A stretch of DNA of 55,577 nt, from NCBI GenBank assembly GCA_002118135.1, contig BDIU01000352.1, positions 231-55,807 on the forward strand, in the 5' to 3' direction. The position numbers and the translations under genes were made by a program. Below the pieces are notes generated by a model. The model was not told where the DNA came from and searched no databases. It worked only from the letters and a program-made list of their open reading frames with translations. Source of the DNA: Trebouxia sp. TZW2008. Lineage: Eukaryota > Chlorophyta > Trebouxiophyceae > Trebouxiales > Trebouxiaceae. This document shows, in pieces, positions 32,361 to 43,641 of the stretch. Positions within the stretch are counted from its first letter, which is position 1; every line of letters starts with the position of its first letter.

Positions 32361-33800
32361 ACTGAATCACAAGTGGATTTAAACCCAATCGTATGAACAA
32401 GTCATCTGGAACTATGCTTGAGACAGGTTGACAGCTGTTTCAACAGCGGTCAAAGCTGATGCCTGTGAATTCTGTACCACAAGCTTTATTTTGAACGTAC
32501 GGCCGGGCGACAGTCTTCAGAATTGTGCAAAAGATACGCAACGACACAGCGCTGTTCTGAGGTTTGGATATCTGCGAAAGCAATAGAGAGCAGACAGTGC
32601 AAAGCGCTTGACAGTGTAAGTTGACACCGTAACTCAACGCAAGTGGTTCCGGAGCAGGCCTTGCTCCTGCTCAGGTGCCGCAAAACACTGCTTGGTGATT
32701 AGCCTCACGGCAATGAAGAATTCTGAGGCGTTCGCAAGCCTTCTTGTGAGTGCTGGCTGCAACTCTTTTTCGCCTTGACCGATCGCGTCGGCATCACTAG
32801 TCGTCGAGGGCATATCGCACGCACAGCTTTACACGCTCTGAGCTCACTGCACAGACGACTTCAGGCGCACCGTGGATCACAACGGCCTCATCAGTACATA
32901 CAGTGACAGCAGCGTTGATCCAAACTTCTCGATCCTTGAGGCAACAAGTAATGGCTGCTGTCTCAACGACTTCAGTGTCAGAGGATAATGACACTGTCGT
33001 GAAGATGAGGCGCGCCAGCTCGCTTCAGGACAAAGTCAAGTCAGCCAAGATGTCGTATAGACTCTGTGGAGGCGCTGAGCGAGACAAATCAGCCAGGTCA
33101 GCTTCAGCTCTGACAACCATCAGCACCAACTGTGGCAGTTTCCCTGGAAGCATACATATGCTCTGCACACAGCCAGATGCAGGTCTTGTTTGGCTCCATG
33201 AGAGAGCACAAGCTTTCCAAGGTCTGAATGCTGCTGCACAAGACTCAGTACTTCATGGGGTTGAAACAAGTTCGTTGCTACAGTGTTGGTAACAAGTGCT
33301 TTGCTGCATTCATGGGTTGAAACAAATTCTTGCTGCAGGTTTACTGATTAGTTCTGTGCTACAGGAACTTCATTCCATGACCCACACAATCATGACTGTT
33401 GCTTGTAGTGAAGCGCAACATCACGAGTCCTTGCTGTTGCAATGGCAAAGCAATTGCATGGCTGAAGACACTGAAGCTATAGTAGGGCGGGTGCTGTCAT
33501 GTGGCTCAAGACTGTTTTACCATAGCATGCCTGCTGCAGTGTTGCAGGACGTCTTGCAGCACCTTCTTGGTTGGAGCATAAAACTCATGCGCTTACTTCA
33601 AGACAGGGGTATGGCCTTTCACTAGCGAATAGGGGAAGTCGACATAGCGTCAACTACCATTAAATGAATACAGGGACTTGATGCACTCATACTGTTGCAA
33701 TGTTGAGATTGCAGCCATTAAGGCCATCACTGACTACGTCACCCTCGACTTTAGGCTCAAATTTACCTCCTACACCAGAGCGTGATTTCGTGTCTGTCAG
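32361..33800. other. Region between K1 and the damaged fusion gene; possible small + strand gene
   Basis: The K1 promoter should lie at the left. On the + strand, open stretches at about 32903..33082 (Ser/Lys/Arg-rich, ending at AG|GTCAGC) and 33363..33625 (starting after a CTACAG acceptor; contains ELHSMTHTIMTVACSEAQHH) have plausible composition. An ATG at 32712 with a CTT|GTGAGT donor could be a first exon. The phases do not close, so I do not assemble a gene. A 65-codon open frame on the - strand (32797..32994) overlaps the first of these and is the alternative. Confidence 0.3.
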
Positions 33801-35714
33801 GCTGCAGATCACAGTGCTCGGGCATCACAATTCACGTCAAGACAAGAGCATGACCAGAAACAGGCAGAGTGTTTTGCAGACTCTATGGAGGAGCTAAGCA
33901 AGACACCTCAGCCAGTCCTGCAGGTGACTCGAGTGCTTCCCCGGCTTGTTGCATGAGACAGCAACAATGCTGGACATTTACTGCAGCATGCAATGTGTAC
34001 CTCAGCGTTTTTGCTGCTGCACAGAGGCTGGACAGAATAGTAGAGGCTGCACCAGATTTGGATGGTCAGTTCAGGGTGCTAGATATTGGTGCAGGAACAG
34101 GCGCTTTGATACCCCATTTGCAGGTGATCTGCTCACTGGTGTGTTGAATGCAACGCCTCTCAAGTGGCACCCTTACCAAAACGTCCTTGCAAATGCAGAA
34201 ACGAGGTATTCAGGAGACCTTGGCAGTAAACGTGACCCCAGCAATTCTTGAGGCTCTGCAGCAACAGTTTTGTGGCAGCAAGCCCATAGCCGGCAATGAG
34301 GCACAAGTACACACTTGGCTGGGAGATGTGCAAAGTCTTCCTGCCTACCAAGTAAGGTCTGTCGTTGTCAGCTCTGCTTCGACAGCAAATATCATTGCAC
34401 AAAACCAAGCCAACAGTCAGCTAGGGTGGCAATACTGCCTTTGAACAGGCATGCATCAACCTGACCACTGGGCAAACGCTTGTATGCAGTGTGATGCTTG
34501 TAATGTAATGTGTGTCAGGACAGTCTGTGCTGCACTCATAATCTAGCATACAAGGAAACAGCAGACATATTTGGTCATGGTAATCTTCAAGTTCCCTTTT
34601 TTAAAAACCTTGTAGCTACAATGTGGTTGGGCGGTCAACACAAATGTATTGGAAATGCGCTGATGCCTCGACTGCACGCTGCTGACCTGCAGGCGCAATT
34701 TGATGCAGCATTCTACAATTCCATCTTTGGGAATGTATATGATCAGCTTGATAATCTGCTCAGAACAGCACTTCAACTAAAGCCAGGTAGGAGCAATTAC
34801 CTAGTACTGCTGAGTGATTTATCGCCATATAAATTCTGTGAGTCATTAGATGTGGCACACGTTCCTTACAACAGAGCTTACCTGCAACGCATGGCGACTA
34901 GCGGCAAACAGGGGCACACTTAGCCTTCTCTCATTGGCAGTTTGAGCATCAGCGCCTTTGCTGTACAAGTGCATGACTATTTTGCATTCACAAACTTCTC
35001 TCAACAAGCATTCCCGACATCATTGGCACAATTTACAAGTCTAGAAGCAGCCAAGCTGATTTCCATGCAGGTGGATGCAGCATCATTAGTCATCCTTGGG
35101 GAGGAAGTCGCTGAATGAGCAGCTACATCAGAAGTACCCAGAGACTGTGCCTCACCCCTTGCCTGATCAGGCACAGCTAGAAGCCCTCACTGTTGACTTC
35201 CCGCTGCGCCTGGTTGACTATGTTGATGAGTCCCAGCTGTATATTGCAACCCTACAGGTGAGTCAACAGCAGTCTGCAGCCAGTTATAGCATTCGGCCGT
35301 ATTGCATCTGGTCATGCTGCCTGACAAAAGACACTGCCTTGTAGCTTCTCTCATTGTACAGCCAAAGTCATCTCTCTTGTATGTGTCGCGTACTGCATGG
35401 GAGACCAGCACCAAGCCTTACCAGAGCCTACTTTGGGGCCTAGCTGTTCCATCAAGATTGTGCCTGGCATGAAGGTCGCCAAGACTGTGTCGCTATGCTG
35501 CTTGTGAAACATTGCTATTGCTGCTTGCAAACACACAAGCTTTGACTCATTACAACCTTCAGGTTCCAGAGAACTACAAGCTACAGCGAGATCCTATTCA
35601 GCTACATGGGGATGTGACCTCTGGTTTTGGACGTGGCAGCAAGCAGTTGGGCTTTGCTACAGCTAATCTGCCTCTCAAGCCCCTGGCACAGCAGCTACAG
35701 GGCCCTCCAAAAAG
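33801..35714 (+). pseudogene. Degenerate copy of the methyltransferase-riboflavin kinase gene
   Basis: Exons equivalent to those of the intact gene at 39785: 33801..33923, 34025..34123, 34199..34351, 34693..34786, 35071..35257, 35563..35714. Methyltransferase motif I (LDIGAGTGALI), GNVYDQLDNLL and the riboflavin-kinase start (GFGRGSKQLGFATAN) are all preserved. Damage: exon 35071..35257 is 187 bases against 188 in the intact copy, because CCTTGGGG replaces CCTTTGGGG, which throws the frame into TGA within a few codons. No first exon with a clean donor is found. The remaining two riboflavin-kinase exons are absent downstream, and the last exon shown ends early at a new AAG|GTGAGT. It is probably a decayed tandem paralogue. 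If the missing T is a sequencing error it could still make a methyltransferase-only protein. Confidence 0.82.
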
Positions 35715-37766
35715 GTGAGTCCCCAGGGCTAAGCAGGAAGCAGGAGGCAACACTGGGAGGAAACTGGGCTGCTGCATGCTTGCATGCACCAATCCAGGGG
35801 CTATCACCTGCAGATGATCACCAGGTACTTTCAATCACTACACCTACTCATGCAATTGAGCAGAGGTGGCATTGTGTGCGTGAAGTACTCATACTCAGCT
35901 GACAGTCTGATTTGCAGTGGGTTGAGACAGGATCTGTCCTGGGCTGAGCAGCTGATGCACATTGATAACAAATACACTATTGGGCAAAGAATTCGATTCC
36001 GCTTGATTCATGCCTAAGTGCGCAAAGACCAGGAACTGCTGACTAAAAGTTCTTGGTTTGCACGCACCAGGCAGGATTTTACAAGCTTGCCAACAGCAGC
36101 TGATGTCGAGCATGAGTGGGAAGGCTGTCAGATCAGCAAACCTGTTGAAGGACATTACAGCCTGAGCATGTCTCAACAATGTCGGAGATGCCAGATGAGC
36201 TGCTCTCTGCTTGATGACCCTCATGCAGCAAAGCAATCAATAACAGTTTGCTTTCATGCACTGCAGCAAACCAGGACCGCCAGTCATGATGCTGGTTGCT
36301 GGTTTGGCACCATCAACTACCTTGCCCTGCAGAAGAAAACACATTGTTTTTTGGGACGCTGATCATAGCCTTTGCCTGTTTGTTCAGGACAGCATGACAA
36401 TGCAGACATATATGTGTATAAGCCAGCATTTGCTGCACACAGCACAGATGTTCTTTGCCAATACCTGAACAGTCAACCTGTGTGAAGATCACTGCCTGCC
36501 AAAGACCTTCTGGGACCCAGAGACTCTGCTCCAGGCAGGTGCCCATGCCTGACAACGAAGACAATAGCATCAGATTTTGGATCTGATCTCCTCATCAGTT
36601 TGTACTGAAAGCCACAGCCAGGTGCGCGGGTTGCAGCTGGCACAGCAGCTCTGGAAAGGCAAGAGGGCGCGCCCTGCAATTCTGATTGCTGCTGCATGAA
36701 CTCAGTGACTTGATGTATGCTGTTTCTTTTTTGTGCTGTCCTTCAGTGCTGTCTGGTGCTTTTTTGATGCTGTGCTTTAGTGTTGTCTTTTGGTGCTGTC
36801 CTCTTATTGCAAACTCATATACGGTGCTGCAGCTCACCAGTTGACGCCCAACATAATAAAGCTCTGCACATCAGCTTTTGAGAGTGCTAGCAAAGCAACT
36901 TGGCCAGTGGTAGCATAAGCTGCATAGCTTGCCAGGCAGTGTCACATCAGCTGATTATGAACTAGTGCGATGTTTTGCGCCTGAGACAACGCTGAGGGCA
37001 GAGCTAAACTTCAATGCTGACTGTGGACTTCACGCTCAATGGATTTGCTTGTTCAGGGATAGCATGTAGTGAGGAACTGCTCCTCACAGTAGCTTGTTAC
37101 ATTTAGTGTTTGAAGTTCTATTTGTGCATTTAAGTTACAGTTGACCAATCACAGAACTCATGGGACACAAGCAGTACTCACAGTCTGATTTTGCTCGCAG
37201 CAGATCATGTCCCTCTTGTAAGTTCAAGTAAGCCTTGGAGTATGTGCAAATGTCGTGTCTGAACCAATCTGAGACTAATGTATCAAAAGCAATGAAACAC
37301 CCTTGCTGGCTTGTTGTACCTGATACGAAATACTCAAGATGCATCAGCATTCGAACCAGTCAAATTCTGTCATCTACAGCACATCTGGATCTATTGTAAA
37401 CATTGTGTACTGTGGCACATTTTGGATTGCCGGCTGACTCAATTCACCGTATGTATGTATAAGCTACGCAGTTGTTGCACTCAGGCAGCTCCATTGTTCA
37501 TTCTGCTCAGCGATATGCACAGAGACACGCCAGCTGCAAAAGCAGCCCATCCATATCCAGTACAATTGCAAGACTGTCTTGATTGCTCTATGCACGGCAT
37601 ACAAGTATATACACCGTTCACAATCTCTACTCGTATACACTTTTGTCCCCAGTCTTCAACAGGCCAAACATGCATCTTGTCATAAAGCAGATCGTCAAAG
37701 TCATCCCACAATGTACATTGAGGCTTGGGGACATTGATAGCTGGGTCACTGATCAGCAAGCACACC
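35715..37766. other. Intergenic region with relics
   Basis: No riboflavin-kinase C-terminal exons, and no other supported gene. A fragment of K1 coding sequence is present at 36504..36551. A GTGCTGT-rich low-complexity stretch runs about 36728..36810. Several open frames of 60-115 codons lack domains and splice context. Confidence 0.45.
36504..36551 (-). repeat. Fragment of K1 membrane exon
   Basis: The 48 bases match 29914..29961 in K1 with few changes, sharing GACCTTCTGGGACCC or close variants, GAGACTCTGCTCCA and GCCCATGCCTG. In K1 this segment encodes part of the helix after the fourth membrane span. It is isolated here from other K1 sequence. Confidence 0.75.
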
Positions 37767-39312
37767 TCAGACTTTACCAAGCTCTTGCTGCCTACTGAAG
37801 GCAGCTGCCAGGTGCTCCAGATCTTGCGCGTGCTGCAGGCGCACTCCAGTCAAGTCAATAGACTTCAGATTTTGTGCATCTGACAAAGCAGTGAGTCTAT
37901 CCCTCGATAACTGCAGCTGCCCCAGTGCAGCATAATCTGTTTCACCCGAGTCATGTAATATATTGTAAATCCGAATCAGGATCCAGTCCATACATGGGCA
38001 TGACTTGACTAAACTTTTGACGCCTTCATCAGTGAGCTTGAAGCAGCTGGCTGCATCTGAAATGTTTCGCCTGTAAAGTCAGTGCAGCGCACAAGGTGGA
38101 GGATTGTCAGGCAGCCCATTGGTTGCAGCTGCTGACAGCAAGTGTCATCAAGACCGCAAAGGACTAAGCTACAAATCTTCAAGCAGCCTCCTGACAAGAA
38201 CTTAAAGGCGGCTTGGTCCATGTCTTGACATTCACGAAGCTCAATGACTACATTGGGGCGGGATGCTTTGCCCAAGACGCCAGCATCTTCTACAGTCGTT
38301 ATTTGGGTCTTGAGCACAAGCAGGTTTAGACGTGGCAGTTGCTGAATTGCCAGATATGTCTGACTGTCCCAGGAAAAGCTGGTCAAGTGCAGGTGCTCCA
38401 GCTGTGCCTGATTGCTAAGCAGGACCCCAGGGCATGCTGCATGTCGAAGACATTGTAGAACTAGATCCTGTAGTGTGCTTAGATGAGACAGTGCCCGAAG
38501 TGCGCTTCGCCTTGAACGGTGAGATGAAGCGTGACTAAGCTGTCAAAGCTGGCCAGGGAAGAAAGACAGATGTTGTCAGCTGCTGGAATAGCAGTGCTTG
38601 CAATGCACAAGCGCTCAGGAAAGTTTGTTCTAGAAAGCGCAGCAAAGTGTTCTGAAGTGAACAGTGAGCGTGCAGCATCCATGTCATCACAATACACCAT
38701 TAGAGACCTGTATTCTACCACGCAAGGTGTGATGCAGTAAACGAAGGGTGCCAAAGCATGTAATGGGTCAGCTGGGGGTGTTTGATCAGAATCTGCTTGC
38801 ACTTCGAGTTGGACTACGATGCCTAATTTCAAAAGCCTGCACGCTGAAGCAGCTGCCCGTAATGCATGCTGAACGACATCTGCTTTGTCTGTCAATTGGA
38901 CATCAAAGCGCAAATAACTCCGGGCCTGGAGGTGTATGCCCTGCATCAGAAATCCAGCTAGAGGCCTCTTCAAAGTGCTATGTTCAGCGAAATCTGCTTG
39001 AGCGATATTCACCAGGCATTCGACATCTTCTAGCACCTTGGCGAGTGTTCTTGCCTCCAGCAGCTCGTCTACTATCAGCCAAATGTGGACTTTAGGGCAA
39101 GGTGCAGATGCTAAGTGCCGGCATAAGGCTTTTAGCTTTGGGACCACATGCCGCTTGTTGCATGAGATTGCAAGGTTAAACTGCGCTGTTTGTCGCGCTG
39201 CGGTGCACCAGACTTTCGACTCTTGCCTGGCCTGCCAGCAGTCTTTGGCTGACAGGTTTGTCAAGATTTTGGTCACAATCTCGAGTGGTGCTTCACCAAA
39301 GTCGCTTCCATG
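37767..39312 (-). pseudogene. F-box/leucine-rich-repeat-like gene with two frameshifts
   Basis: The - strand gives an F-box-like start (PLEIVTKILTNLSAKDCWQA, residues about 1-45), then leucine-rich segments such as SFDSLVTLHLTVQ, ALSHLSTLQDLVLQCL, QLEHLHLTSFSW and LTDEGVKSLVKSCP, the last being a typical LRR-helix sequence of F-box/LRR proteins. To read them all, the frame must change twice without recognisable introns: near 38500 (frame of LTVQGEA to frame of ALRALSHL) and near 38065 (frame of CTDFTGETF to frame of DAASCFKL). F-box/LRR proteins are substrate receptors of SCF ubiquitin ligases. Either a recent pseudogene or a place with two single-base sequence errors. The first exon upstream of 39312 is not resolved: a TGA closes the frame just before. 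Confidence 0.6.
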
Positions 39313-39784
39313 CAGCGTTTCAGCTTGTACTCATGCCCTCATCAACTTTGTCCCAGACTTGCTGGCCGCACCATCACAAGGCGCCGACTGGAGACAGGTT
39401 GACAGCACATGCCGTACAAGCTTACAAAGCAAAAGGCGGGTCTAACCAAAGCCATTTGCCAGTCCGCACAACACGGCCATTCAGCTCTGCGTCTGCAACA
39501 AAGGAGCATGAGCGCGTGTAGTTTATCTACCGTGTTGCCGGCACTGGTCATTGAGTCGGCAGCAGTTCGAATTGAAGTTTGATTTGCGCATGCAAGTGCT
39601 CGACTTTTGACTCTGGCTTCGGAGCAAACTCTGAACCCATTCGGCAGTGCGGACGCTGCGGTCAGACGCAACGGACCCCTATCATACCGCTTTGGCTTCG
39701 CTCAATTGTGTTGCAACCTAGCACCAATTGTAACCATTGTTGTCGTTGCATATGCTGTTCGCAACAGATACGTTGTTGACGTGC

Positions 39785-42700
39785 ATGCCTCGTCTCCAGC
39801 CCTTCGGCTCCGGCCCCGCAACTGTTGTCAATATGCGCCAGCTAAGGCATTACCAGCAGCGCCGCAGTCGCACAGGGAGGCCCCATATCCGGGTAAGCGA
39901 CTCTCACCCTGATCCTCAACTTTTAGCTTCAGAGAAGGAGTACTTGTGTGTCAGGCTGCAGATCACAGTCCCCGGGCACCACGATTCACGTCAAGACAAG
40001 AGCATAACCAGAAACAAGCAGAATGCTTTGCAGACCCTGTGGAGGAGCTAAGCAAGACACCTCAGCCAGTCCTGCAGGTGAGTCAAGTGCTTCCCCAGGC
40101 TTGTGGTATGAGTCAGCAACACTGCTGGATGAAGATTTCAACCCAGTGTGTATGTTTCAACAATTTTGCTGCTGCACAGAGGCTGGACAGAATAGCAGAG
40201 GCTGCAGCAGGCTTGAATGGCAACTCTAGAGTGCTAGATATTGGTGCAGGAACAGGAGCTTTAATATCCCATTTGCAGGTCAGTTGCTCACTGCTGTGTT
40301 GATTGTGTCGCCTGATCAAGTGGCAGCCTTATTAAAATGTTCTCGCAAATGCAGAAACGAGGTATTCAGGAGATCTTGGCAGTAGATGTGACACCAGAAA
40401 TGCTTGAGGCTCTGCAGCAACGGTTTTGTGGCAGCAAGCCCACAGCAGGCAATGAGGCACAAGTACGTACTTGGCTTGGAGATGTGCAAAGTCTTCCTGC
40501 CTACCAAGTAAGGTCTGTCCCTATTGGCTCTGCTTCGACAGCAAATATCATTGCACAAAACCAAGTCAACAGTCAGCTAGGGTGCCAACACTGTCATTCA
40601 ACAGGCATGCATCAATGGTCATTGGAACATTGCTTGTAACCCAATGCATGGATTGTAATGTGTGTCAGGTCAGTCTGTGCTGCACACATGATTTAGCTGT
40701 AAAGGGTTCAGCAGACGTACTTTGTCAAGCAAATTCTCAATATACCTAAGCTGTCATCAACTTACAGCTTACATCTGTTTGGTCTTCCAACATACAGCAT
40801 GTTGCCAATTGTTTACGCATGCCTTGAGTGTGTGCTGCTGACGTGCAGGCGCAATTTGATGCAGCATTCTACAATTCTGTTTTTGGGAATGTGTATGATC
40901 AGCGGGATGATCTGCTCAGAACAGCACTTTTACTAAAGCCAGGTAGGAGCTGGCTCACTCTTGCTGAGTAAAGTATTGCCATATGATGTCTGTGAGCCAT
41001 CAGATGTGGCACATTCCTTATGACAGAGTTGACTTGCATTGCATGGCGACTAGCGGCAAACATGGACACAGCCAGCCTTCTCTAACTGGCAATTTGAGCA
41101 TCGATGCCATTGCTGTACAAGTATATGACTGTTTTGCATTCACTTTTTCTTCTCTCAACAAGCATTCCTGACACCATGGGCACAATTCATCAGTCCAGAA
41201 GCAGGAAGTGCTGACTTTTATGCAGGTGGACACATCATCATCAGTCATCCTTTGGGGAGAAAGTGGCTGAATGAGCAGCTACATGAGAAGCACCCAGAGA
41301 CTGTGCCTCACCCCTTGCCTGATCAGGCACAGCTAGAAGCCCTCATTGCTGACTTGCCGCTGCGCCTGGTTGACTATTTTGATGAACCCCAGCTGTATAT
41401 TGCAACCCTACAGGTCAATCAACAGCAGTCTGTAGTCAGATATCGCACTCGGCAGTATTACATCTCGTCATGCTGCCTTACAAAAGACACTGCCTTGGTA
41501 GCTTCTCCCATTGTACAGCCAAAGCCATGTCACTTGTCTGCGCCACATTCTGCATGGCAGACCGATGTCAAGCCTTGTCGTTTTCCTGCTCTAGGGCTTT
41601 CTTGTGCTGTTTTATCAAAATTGTGCCTGGCAGGAGTGTTGCTAAGATACAAGCCGCTTCCTGCCGCAGAGCAGTCGCTATCATTGAAGCACTCAACATG
41701 TAGCGTCCTACATGTTGCCAGCTTGTCGCAGTTGTGATGCCGCCTGTGCATGAAACTGTGGTTTTGCTGCTTGTTGACGCACAATCATTGACTCATTCAA
41801 AACTTCAGGTCCCAGAGAACTACAAGCTGCAACGAGATCCTCTTCAGCTGCATGGGGATGTCACCTCTGGTTTCGGACGTGGCAGCAAGCAGATGGGCTT
41901 TGCTACAGCCAATCTGCCTCCAAAGCCCCTGGCACAGCAACTAAAGGGCCTTCCAAAAGGAGTGTACTTTGGGTAAGAGCAACAGATGTACAGGCAGAGC
42001 AGTCCTTGTGTTGCGTATCAGCAAGTGATGACAGTTCATGCGGACAGTAAAAAGACTTTGTTCCTTGTTGTTGTGCTACTTGCGTCATCACGCACTGCTG
42101 GGTCCTCGCCAGCAAGGGTCCTTGCCAACAACTTTTGGCAGGCTGCTCTGTTTGCCTGTTGGAAGCTTTTGCATGCTGGAGATGACTAAGCATCAACAAC
42201 AGAATGTGTGTCAGGGCTTCTTGACAACCAAGCATACAGCAAGCGCATCACTGCATGTTGCTGTGTCAGTTGCCAGCCTACATGTTATAATCTGTGGCTG
42301 TGCTAAGCTTCTGCTATGTGGATTGTCAGTATAAACCTGTGCTCAAGGAGCTCATGCAAGCAGGTGCAATGGCTACTGCCCCTGCACAATGCCTCAATGC
42401 ACATTGTGAGCTCATGCCACATCCAAGCATGCGCATCACCGGGAGCCATGTGGTTGTCGCACGTGATCAGGGCCTGCATCCCCTGACTGTCTTTAACTGT
42501 TTGGGTCTTTGCAGGTGGGCACGCCTGTGCAGCAAAGAGCATCCCAAAATGGACACTGAAATTCACAAAATGGTGATGAACATTGGCCAGAATCCCACAG
42601 TCAACCCAGCTGATGCTGAGACCACAGTAGAGCTGCATGTGCTGCATAAATTCAGCAAAGACTTCTATGGGCAGCCTATGAGAGCCATTGCTTGTGGCTT

Positions 42701-43185
42701 TATCAGGTAAATCAGATTGCTTGCAGGTAATTGCAGTTGCCATGTATATCTGCAGAACACGAGCTGTAACAGCCATCTGTGTTGATGATGATGTTCCACA
42801 AGCTCTTGCCGGTTTTGCACTTTTGGCATCGCTTTTGACATTGAGGTCACACTTGCCCTGATATGGGCAGCAAATCTGATGCTTCTTGCAGTTGATTCAT
42901 ATGATCAGCTTTGTCTTGTGATAATCAAAGCTGTACAGCAGCAGCTGCTATAGCAAAGTTTGCTGAATTGGTCCAGAGCATTTACTTCTGATTACATGCG
43001 TCTGGCAGGTGCTGCCAAAGCACTTTTCTGATGCTGTGTGCTTGTGCAGGCCTGAGATGAAGTTTAAGGGCATTGCATCGCTTATAGCGCGTATCAGGAC
43101 AGATGCAGGCATCGCATCAAAACAGCTTGATACAGCAGAATGTCAACAGCTGATGACAAGCACCTTCCTGTCTGACTGGCAGTGA
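39785..43185 (+). CDS. RFK: SAM-dependent methyltransferase fused to riboflavin kinase
   Basis: Nine exons: 39785..39892, 39955..40077, 40180..40278, 40355..40507, 40849..40942, 41226..41413, 41809..41972, 42515..42706, 43050..43185. Total 1257 nt (418 aa), all phases closing. Residues 1-36 are Arg/Gln-rich without acids, suggesting an organelle-targeting peptide; an in-frame ATG at 39752 is an alternative start. Residues 78-255 form a class I methyltransferase core: VLDIGAGTGALI (motif I, Gly99-Gly103), acidic AVDVTP, WLGDVQSLP, GNVYDQRDDLL, then LKPGGHIIISHPLGR. Residues 256-418 form riboflavin kinase, which makes FMN from riboflavin and ATP: GFGRGSKQMGFATAN, GVYFGWA, HKMVMNIGQNPTVN, VELHVLHKF with the catalytic Glu, KDFYGQ, and a C-terminal IRPEMKF helix. 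ATAN replaces the usual PTAN. The two domains are joined within one chain across the phase-0 intron at 41413/41809. The methyl acceptor is unknown. A damaged paralogue lies at 33801..35714. Confidence 0.88.
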
Positions 43186-43641
43186 CAAGCGCAGTCCTGC
43201 TCGCACTCACTCAATTTTGGGATGTTATCAAACACTTCAAATGTCTGCTCAAGACATACTAGCAATACATCACAGCGTGTCAGCATGCGAGTTGCCTGGA
43301 CACGGTTCAGTCTGTAAATGCCCAAGCGTACAGCTGAAGCAGCATTTGCATGCAGTGCTCACTGTACATCTTGCATAATTGCACTGAGCTTGGTACTGCC
43401 AGCCTGTTGCTGCTAGAGTTTGCTATTGCTTTTGGGCATGAGGAGCGCAGCTGAAATGCAGCCTGATGCAGTTATTTATGTCCATATCTGCATGTCAAAC
43501 ACTTCTACAGATGCAGGCTGCAGATGAGAAAGCGCAGTATGTACAGCTTCTGCAAAACTGCTCATGGTCTGTACTCAGCTTTTGCACCTCACAAAACAAA
43601 TGTACAGAAGGTCTATGCCAGAGACTACAAATTGTTCTGAT
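43186..43641. other. Convergent intergenic region
   Basis: The stretch between the riboflavin-kinase stop and the stop of the Ala/Pro-rich gene. No further gene is supported. Confidence 0.5.

Noticed and set aside
40078..40179. Intron 2 of the fusion gene is open in frame and 102 bases long, so could be coding
   Set aside because: The damaged copy has a 101-base intron there with similar splice sites, and the translation is Cys-rich and unlike methyltransferases; treated as an intron, though a missed small exon is possible.
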